Shown here piece after piece: positions 41,150 through 45,438 of a stretch of 45,438 bases of DNA (position 1 is its first letter; each line of letters begins with the position of its first letter). Below the pieces are notes generated by a model, which was given only the letters and a program-made list of their open reading frames with translations, made no database searches and had not been told where the DNA came from. Made by a program: the position numbers and the translations under genes. Source of the stretch: CAYLNH01 sp964384625 (lineage in GTDB: Bacteria; Verrucomicrobiota; Lentisphaeria; JABSQK01). The stretch spans positions 1-45,438 of the forward strand of contig CAYLNH010000022.1 of NCBI GenBank assembly GCA_964384625.1. Reading direction: 5' to 3'.

Positions 41150-42592
41150 TTACTGGTTGGTGAAGATCTGAAATCCGGCGTAGGCTTCCATGCCGTGCTC
41201 GCCGATGTCCAGACCGCGGATTTCCTCTTCTTCATCGACCCGGACGCCGAGGGCCTGCTTCAGGACAAAGAAGATCAAGCCCGACGAGATCAGGCAGAAG
41301 ACGCCGACGGCGGCCGCCCCGATGAGCTGGGGGACCAGCTTGCAGCCTTCACCGAAAATACCCGTGGCGATCAGGCCCCAGACGCCGCAGACCAGGTGAA
41401 CGCTGATGGCGCCGACCGGGTCGTCGACTTTGAGCTTCTGGTCGACGAAGAGGACGCACAGCACAACCAGCACGCCGGCGATCGCGCCGATCAGTACGGC
41501 TTCCGCCGGCGTTGTGACGTCGGCGCAGGCGGTGATCGCCACCAGCCCGGCGAGGGAGCCGTTGAGGATCATGGTCAGATCCGGTTTCTTCTGAACGATC
41601 CAGGACGTGAGCATGGCGGTGATGACGCCGGCGGCCGCCGCCAGGCTGGTGGTGACCAGTACCAGGGAGACGGCAACAGCTTCCGCGTTCAGAACGGAAC
41701 CGCCGTTAAACCCGAACCAGCCGAGCCACAAGAGGAACACGCCGATGGTGGCCAAGGGCATGCTGTGGCCGGGAATGGCCTTGTCCGTGCCGTTGTACTT
41801 GCCCGTGCGCGGGCCAAGGATCCAGGCACAGATCAACGCGCCCCAGCCGCCGACGTTGTGGACAAACGCCGAACCGGCGAAGTCATGAAAACCAAGATCG
41901 CTGAGCCAGCCGCCGCCCCAACCCCAGGAACCGACAATCGGGTAACAGATCGCGACGTAGATCGTCGTGAAAATCAGAAAACTGCTGAGCTTGACGCGTT
42001 CGGCGACGGCGCCGGAGATGATGGTCGCCGCGGTGGCCGCGAACATGCCCTGGAAGAGAAAGTCGCTCCAATACGTCATGCCGCCGTTGGCGTAGGCGAA
42101 AGCCACGCCCTCGCTGGCCGTGGCGTCGGCCCCCGCATCGACCCAGAACCCGGCAAACCCGAGAAACTTGCCGATGACCCAGGACTCCCCCGGATACATC
42201 AGGTTGAAGCCGATCAAGGTGTAGGTCAGCAGACCAATCGCCACGATCGCAACGTTCTTGAACAGGATGTTCGTGGTGTTCTTCGCCCGCGTCAGACCCG
42301 ACTCCAGCGTGGCAAAACCCAAATGCATGATGAACACCAGGAACGTCGCCACCATCAGCCAGAGATTGTTGACCGTGAATGTGGTCTGCTCCAGCTTCCA
42401 CTGGTAGGCCACGGACTCGGCTTTGGCTTTCTCGGCGGCCGACGGCGCCGAGGCCGCGGCAGACGGGGCCGGCGGCGTCTCAACGGCGGGGGCGGGCGCG
42501 GGCGCCGGGGTGTCCTGGGCGTAGGCGGGAGCGGCGCCCGCCAGCCCGAAAGCCAGCAGGCACAGCACAATTGCGACAACAGTGCGGTGCAT
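41150..42592 (-). CDS. amt: Ammonium transporter Amt with N-terminal extension
   Basis: 480 residues. A cleavable signal peptide (VVAIVLCLLAFGLAG, likely cut after AYA) and a Pro/Ala-rich linker precede the Amt/Mep/Rh channel of eleven helices. The twin-histidine pore is visible as DFAGSAFVHNVGGWGA and DPVGAISVHLVCGVWG, with the family motif GGWGGGWL-like region (SWGWGGGWLSDLGFHDFAGS). The start ATG 42592 follows a GTG at 42595. Upstream lies a consensus sigma-54 promoter and, divergently, a NifA-like activator. Together with glnB it forms a two-gene nitrogen operon. Confidence 0.95.
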   Translation of the reverse strand: MHRTVVAIVLCLLAFGLAGAAPAYAQDTPAPAPAPAVETPPAPSAAASAPSAAEKAKAESVAYQWKLEQTTFTVNNLWLMVATFLVFIMHLGFATLESGLTRAKNTTNILFKNVAIVAIGLLTYTLIGFNLMYPGESWVIGKFLGFAGFWVDAGADATASEGVAFAYANGGMTYWSDFLFQGMFAATAATIISGAVAERVKLSSFLIFTTIYVAICYPIVGSWGWGGGWLSDLGFHDFAGSAFVHNVGGWGALICAWILGPRTGKYNGTDKAIPGHSMPLATIGVFLLWLGWFGFNGGSVLNAEAVAVSLVLVTTSLAAAAGVITAMLTSWIVQKKPDLTMILNGSLAGLVAITACADVTTPAEAVLIGAIAGVLVVLCVLFVDQKLKVDDPVGAISVHLVCGVWGLIATGIFGEGCKLVPQLIGAAAVGVFCLISSGLIFFVLKQALGVRVDEEEEIRGLDIGEHGMEAYAGFQIFTNQ

Positions 42593-42672
42593 CACGAGTA
42601 GTTTGTTCCTTTGTTCCTAATGGTTGGCTGCAGTCAGGCCGATTTGCCCTTGCAGATCGACGGCGGCTGTGG

Positions 42673-42688
42673 AGCAACCACGGTGCCA
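42673..42688 (-). promoter_or_regulatory. Sigma-54 promoter of amt-glnB
   Basis: Read on the minus strand, TGGCACCGTGGTTGCT gives the -24 TGGCAC, five bases, then TTGCT at -12. Both invariant dinucleotides GG and GC are in place. The transcript would start near 42662, about 70 bases before the amt ATG. Confidence 0.85.
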
Positions 42689-42779
42689 CATCGGAAAATC
42701 AATCTCATAACTTGTTGCTGCCGCCCGCGTTCCCCCACGGCACCACCGCCGCCGCGGCCCACCCGCCGGCAATTACCGG

Positions 42780-42820
42780 ACAAATCTGTCGGCTGCTCGG
42801 ATCACGCGAAACAAATTTGT
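42780..42820. promoter_or_regulatory. Paired palindromes, candidate enhancer sites for the activator
   Basis: ACAAATCTGT (42780-42789) and ACAAATTTGT (42811-42820) are near-identical palindromes whose centres are 31 bases apart, about three helical turns. They lie about 120 and 150 bases upstream of the predicted sigma-54 start, a normal enhancer distance. They do not match the known TGT-N10-ACA (NifA) or NtrC sites. Confidence 0.5.
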
Positions 42821-42860
42821 AATTCCGGCCGCAAAAGTGACAAAGTTAGCGTTTTTGGGG

Positions 42861-42888
42861 TTGAAAGCGCCGCGGGATGGAGTATAAC
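42861..42888 (+). promoter_or_regulatory. Sigma-70 promoter of the NifA-like gene
   Basis: TTGAAA (42861-42866), a 16-base spacer and TATAAC (42883-42888), each five of six to consensus, 38 bases before the ATG at 42927. It overlaps none of the paired palindromes. Confidence 0.65.
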
Positions 42889-42926
42889 ACCCACAAGTTC
42901 GAAAGGAATAACCAGGGGCGTTACCC

Positions 42927-44456
42927 ATGCTCAGCAACAGCCTGCAACTCGAGATCATCTTCCGCATCAGCCGGGCCCTGGCCCATCATCACGACGTCAA
43001 TGCCCTGCTCCAGGAAACCCTGGATATCCTCGAGAACGAATTGGGGTTCCTGCGCGGCACGATCACCCTGAAACTCCCGGATGAGGACGTGCTCCGCATC
43101 GTCGCGTCCAAGGGTTTGACGCCGCAGGAGGTCAAGCGCGGGCAGTACGCTTTCGGCGAGGGCGTGACCGGCCGGGTTGCGGCGACTCGGGAAGCCGCGC
43201 TGATCCCGCTGATCAGCGAAGAACCGTCCTTTCTCGGGCGTACAGCCCAACGCGACGACGACCGCGCCTTCCTGTGTGTGCCCGTGATCCGGCAGCAGGA
43301 ACTGATCGGCACGTTGAGTATCGACCGGCCGACCGGCAGCGAAGCGGAACTGCAGACCGACCTGAACTTCCTCGACACCCTGTCCAACCTGCTGGCCGAG
43401 GCCGTCGGCAATATGCGGCTGATGATGGAAGAACGGGAGAGCCTCATCGCCGAGAACCGGATGCTGCGGCAGGAGCTTGGCGAGCAGTACCGGCCGAGCA
43501 ACATCATCGGCAATTGCGCCGCCATGAAATCGGTCTACAAACAGATCGCTCAGGTTGCCGACAGTCCGGCGAATGTCTTGATTCGCGGCGAGTCGGGCAC
43601 CGGCAAGGAACTGGTTGCCCGCGCCCTGCACTACGGCAGTTCGCGACGGAACAACCCCTTTGTCTGCGTCAACATCGCGGCCCTGCCGGAAGGCATCGTC
43701 GAGAGCGAACTGTTCGGCCATGAGAAAGGGGCGTTCACCGGAGCGCTGCAGAAGCGGATCGGCCGTTTTGAGCAGGCGGACGGCGGCACCCTCTTCCTGG
43801 ATGAGATCGGCGACATCTCTCCCGGCGTCCAGGTTCGTCTGCTGCGCGTCCTGCAGGAGCGCACCTTTGAGCGCGTCGGCGGCAACGAACCGATCAGCGT
43901 CAATGTCCGGATCATCGCGGCCACCAGCCAGGATCTGGAGGCGGCGATTGAGGACAACAGTTTCCGCGAGGATCTGTATTACCGCCTGAACATCTTCCCC
44001 ATCTGCCTGCCGTCGCTGCGGGAACGCCGCAGCGACATCATCCTGCTGGCCGACCACTTCCTGACGCGCTTCAACGAGAAGTATTCGAAGAAGATCCGGC
44101 GGATCTCAACGCCGGCGATCAACATGATGATGAGCTACCACTGGCCCGGCAACGTCCGGGAATTGGAGAACTGCGTCGAACATGCGGTGCTCACGTCGGA
44201 CGACGATGTGATTCACGGGTTCAACCTGCCGCCGTCGCTGCAGACCGCGCAGGAGACGCACACGGAGTTCATCCCGGAGGACGGCGTCAGTCTGGAAACG
44301 CTGATCAACAGCTACGAACGCGAGATCCTGGTGGACGCGCTGAAGACCCACCGCGGCAACTGCGCCGGGGCCGCCCGCTCGCTGCGCACCACCGCGCGCA
44401 TCTTCAATTACCGCGTCAAGAAGCTTGGCATCGACCCGAAAAGCTATAAAGTATAG
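42927..44456 (+). CDS. NifA-like sigma-54-dependent activator (GAF-AAA+-Fis)
   Basis: 509 residues: an N-terminal GAF domain (about 20-170), the AAA+ central domain with Walker A GESGTGKE at 221-228, the sigma-54 contact loop GAFTGA at 268-273, and the TLFLDEIGDISPGVQ Walker B region, and a C-terminal Fis-type helix-turn-helix (about 465-505: HRGNCAGAARSLRTTARIFN). This is NifA layout, not the receiver-domain NtrC layout. AGGGG lies 8 bases before the ATG. It is divergent from amt-glnB, which has a sigma-54 promoter, so control of that operon is likely. No nif structural gene is in the window. Confidence 0.9.
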   Translation: MLSNSLQLEIIFRISRALAHHHDVNALLQETLDILENELGFLRGTITLKLPDEDVLRIVASKGLTPQEVKRGQYAFGEGVTGRVAATREAALIPLISEEPSFLGRTAQRDDDRAFLCVPVIRQQELIGTLSIDRPTGSEAELQTDLNFLDTLSNLLAEAVGNMRLMMEERESLIAENRMLRQELGEQYRPSNIIGNCAAMKSVYKQIAQVADSPANVLIRGESGTGKELVARALHYGSSRRNNPFVCVNIAALPEGIVESELFGHEKGAFTGALQKRIGRFEQADGGTLFLDEIGDISPGVQVRLLRVLQERTFERVGGNEPISVNVRIIAATSQDLEAAIEDNSFREDLYYRLNIFPICLPSLRERRSDIILLADHFLTRFNEKYSKKIRRISTPAINMMMSYHWPGNVRELENCVEHAVLTSDDDVIHGFNLPPSLQTAQETHTEFIPEDGVSLETLINSYEREILVDALKTHRGNCAGAARSLRTTARIFNYRVKKLGIDPKSYKV

Positions 44457-44582
44457 TGACGGCCGGTGGGCATTGCCCGCCGTTTTACGGCACAGCACAG
44501 GCGGGATTTGTGCAGTCCCGCCCGAATTGCCAAGAGGATTTCACACCTTCGCGGGGTGTTGGGACGAAAGAGGAGAGGATCA

Positions 44583-45140
44583 ATGTCGGAACCCGATCCA
44601 TCGCAGATCACCGATCTGCTGCTGGGGATGGACTTCCCGATCACCGAGTACGAGGAAGACGACGTCCTGATCGAGGAGGATTCCGTTGGCGAAACGGTGT
44701 TTGTCCTGTATGAGGGCGAAGTCGCGGTGACGCAGTACTACCGCGAGATCGCCACCATCAACCAGCCCGGCGCCATGCTCGGCGAAATCGCCGCGGTTCT
44801 CGGCGTGCCGCGAACCGCCACAATCACCGTCACCAAACCCAGCAGGTTCTTCGTCATCGAGGACCTCCTTGAGTTCCTCAGTGACAACCCGATTATGGCC
44901 GTGGTCATCCTCAAAGGCATGGCCTTCCAGATTCTCGAGCGCGACAAGTACCACTCCGGCATCTATGTCGGCCTGCGACGGCTGCGGGAGAAGGACGCGG
45001 AAGCCGAGCACGAAGAGAAGCTCACGGCGAATGCCGGGAGAAAGACCAAAGCCGGACTCCGCAAGAAGACCGCGGCCGGGCTGCGACGGAAGACCAAAGC
45101 CGGACTTCGCCGAAAGACCATTCTCAAACGCCGCGACTGA
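44583..45140 (+). CDS. Cyclic-nucleotide-binding protein with basic repeat tail
   Basis: 185 residues. A cyclic nucleotide-binding domain covers about 10-130 (ITEYEEDDVLIEEDSVGETV, VLYEGEVAVTQY), with the phosphate-binding cassette GEIAAVLGVPRTATI including the Arg that contacts the phosphate. A charged linker (EKDAEAEHEEK) leads to a tail of Lys/Arg-rich octapeptides, KTKAGLRK, KTAAGLRR, KTKAGLRR, ending TILKRRD. There is no DNA-binding domain of CRP type. GAGGAGAGG precedes ATG 44583; the longer frame from 44466 is rejected. It lies 126 bases after the NifA-like gene. The tail looks suited to nucleic acid or acidic membrane binding, which is inference. Confidence 0.75.
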   Translation: MSEPDPSQITDLLLGMDFPITEYEEDDVLIEEDSVGETVFVLYEGEVAVTQYYREIATINQPGAMLGEIAAVLGVPRTATITVTKPSRFFVIEDLLEFLSDNPIMAVVILKGMAFQILERDKYHSGIYVGLRRLREKDAEAEHEEKLTANAGRKTKAGLRKKTAAGLRRKTKAGLRRKTILKRRD

Positions 45141-45146
45141 GCGTCA

Positions 45147-45167
45147 AACGTACATCCGTTGTACGTT
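45147..45167. other. Hairpin directly after the cyclic-nucleotide-binding gene
   Basis: AACGTAC-ATCCGTT-GTACGTT is a perfect 7-bp inverted repeat beginning 6 bases after the stop. It may mark the transcript end, but no T-run follows. Confidence 0.4.
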
Positions 45168-45301
45168 CAGTGTTCCTTCGGCCGTTCTCGAGGCGGCTGT
45201 CCGAGGTCGCGCAGAACCTCTATTCCCCTTCGGGCGGGGGTTGGCATCGCGGGTGCTCTTCCAGGGTTGACACCGGATCGACACAGCCCCGAGGAGTCAC
45301 C

Positions 45302-45438
45302 ATGATCGGCCTGTATGTCCTGAAGTATCCGTATCGCAAGATTCTCAAGCCCCTGGCTTTGCGTCTGGAATGGATCCATCCGGACCTATGGCCACAATAT
45401 TCAGTTGGCATGTTGATTGGCAAGCCTTTATGGCCGTC
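45302..45438 (+). CDS. N-terminal part of an unidentified gene (runs off the window)
   Basis: An open frame from ATG 45302 to the end of the window, with GAGGAG 6 bases upstream. It begins MIGLYVLKYPYRKILKPLAL and continues RLEWIHPDLWPQYSVG. The KYPYRKILKPLA...IHPD pattern reminds me of the N-terminus of CDP-alcohol phosphatidyltransferases, but 45 residues without the catalytic motif are too few to decide. Confidence 0.5.
   Translation, partial: MIGLYVLKYPYRKILKPLALRLEWIHPDLWPQYSVGMLIGKPLWP

Noticed and set aside
41003..42601. 532-residue plus-strand open frame opposite amt
   Set aside because: It covers a clear Amt gene; its translation is low-complexity Asp/Gly/Gln-rich and starts inside the glnB gene.

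Overview
The window is high-GC bacterial chromosome of about 45 kb, densely coding on both strands. I see no phage, insertion sequence, CRISPR array, tRNA or rRNA. The best guess for the source is the Lentisphaerota (Victivallales-like) or a neighbouring PVC phylum. The reasons are a short-leader prepilin with an R-FTLIELL motif (18232), AraC regulators beside atypical glycoside-hydrolase-like proteins, PF12831-type FAD oxidoreductases, a DUF5696/GH101-like protein, and intergenic hairpin repeats. This placement is an inference from gene content, not a database result.

Layout. 1-3.9 kb: iPGM (gpmI), convergent to comF and an unknown protein. 4.05-11.9 kb: a tight operon of three tandem PilB/GspE-type ATPases, each with an N-terminal GAF domain, translationally coupled to diphosphomevalonate decarboxylase. 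Two envelope proteins follow, a TPR-LysM lipoprotein and a LolA-like protein. 13.8-15.8 kb: hypE-hypA-hypB maturation genes on the minus strand without any hydrogenase. 16-19 kb: a sialidase-like propeller, an AraC regulator and a prepilin-like protein. 19.1-27.3 kb: a GntR regulator with a palindromic operator, followed by a six-gene catabolic cluster: GH10-like, M55 aminopeptidase, TIM-barrel isomerase, FAD oxidoreductase, beta-helix protein, FAD oxidoreductase. No protein in this cluster has a visible signal peptide.

27.3-29.4 kb: a 211-bp near-identical direct repeat, 1740 bp apart, carries the 3' end of the last FAD gene and hairpin-rich intergenic DNA. It brackets one unknown acidic protein gene. 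29.4-32.3 kb: a membrane protein, a winged-helix regulator, two TPM proteins and a double zf-TFIIB protein. 32.3-35.2 kb: radC overlapping mnmA tail to tail, then suhB. 35.5-39.9 kb: a DUF5696-like protein, an AraC regulator and a Gfo/Idh/MocA oxidoreductase, which look like a second carbohydrate locus. 40.2-44.5 kb: a small membrane protein, then glnB and amt (minus strand) facing a NifA-like sigma-54 activator. A consensus sigma-54 promoter lies before amt, and two ACAAATYTGT palindromes 31 bp apart lie at enhancer distance. 44.6-45.4 kb: a cyclic-nucleotide-binding protein with a basic octapeptide-repeat tail and the start of a further gene.

The strongest candidates for something new are the triplicated GAF-PilB ATPases coupled to mevalonate decarboxylase, the self-contained NifA-like/amt/PII circuit, the GntR-controlled oxidoreductase/TIM-barrel/beta-helix cluster, and the repeat-bracketed unknown gene.
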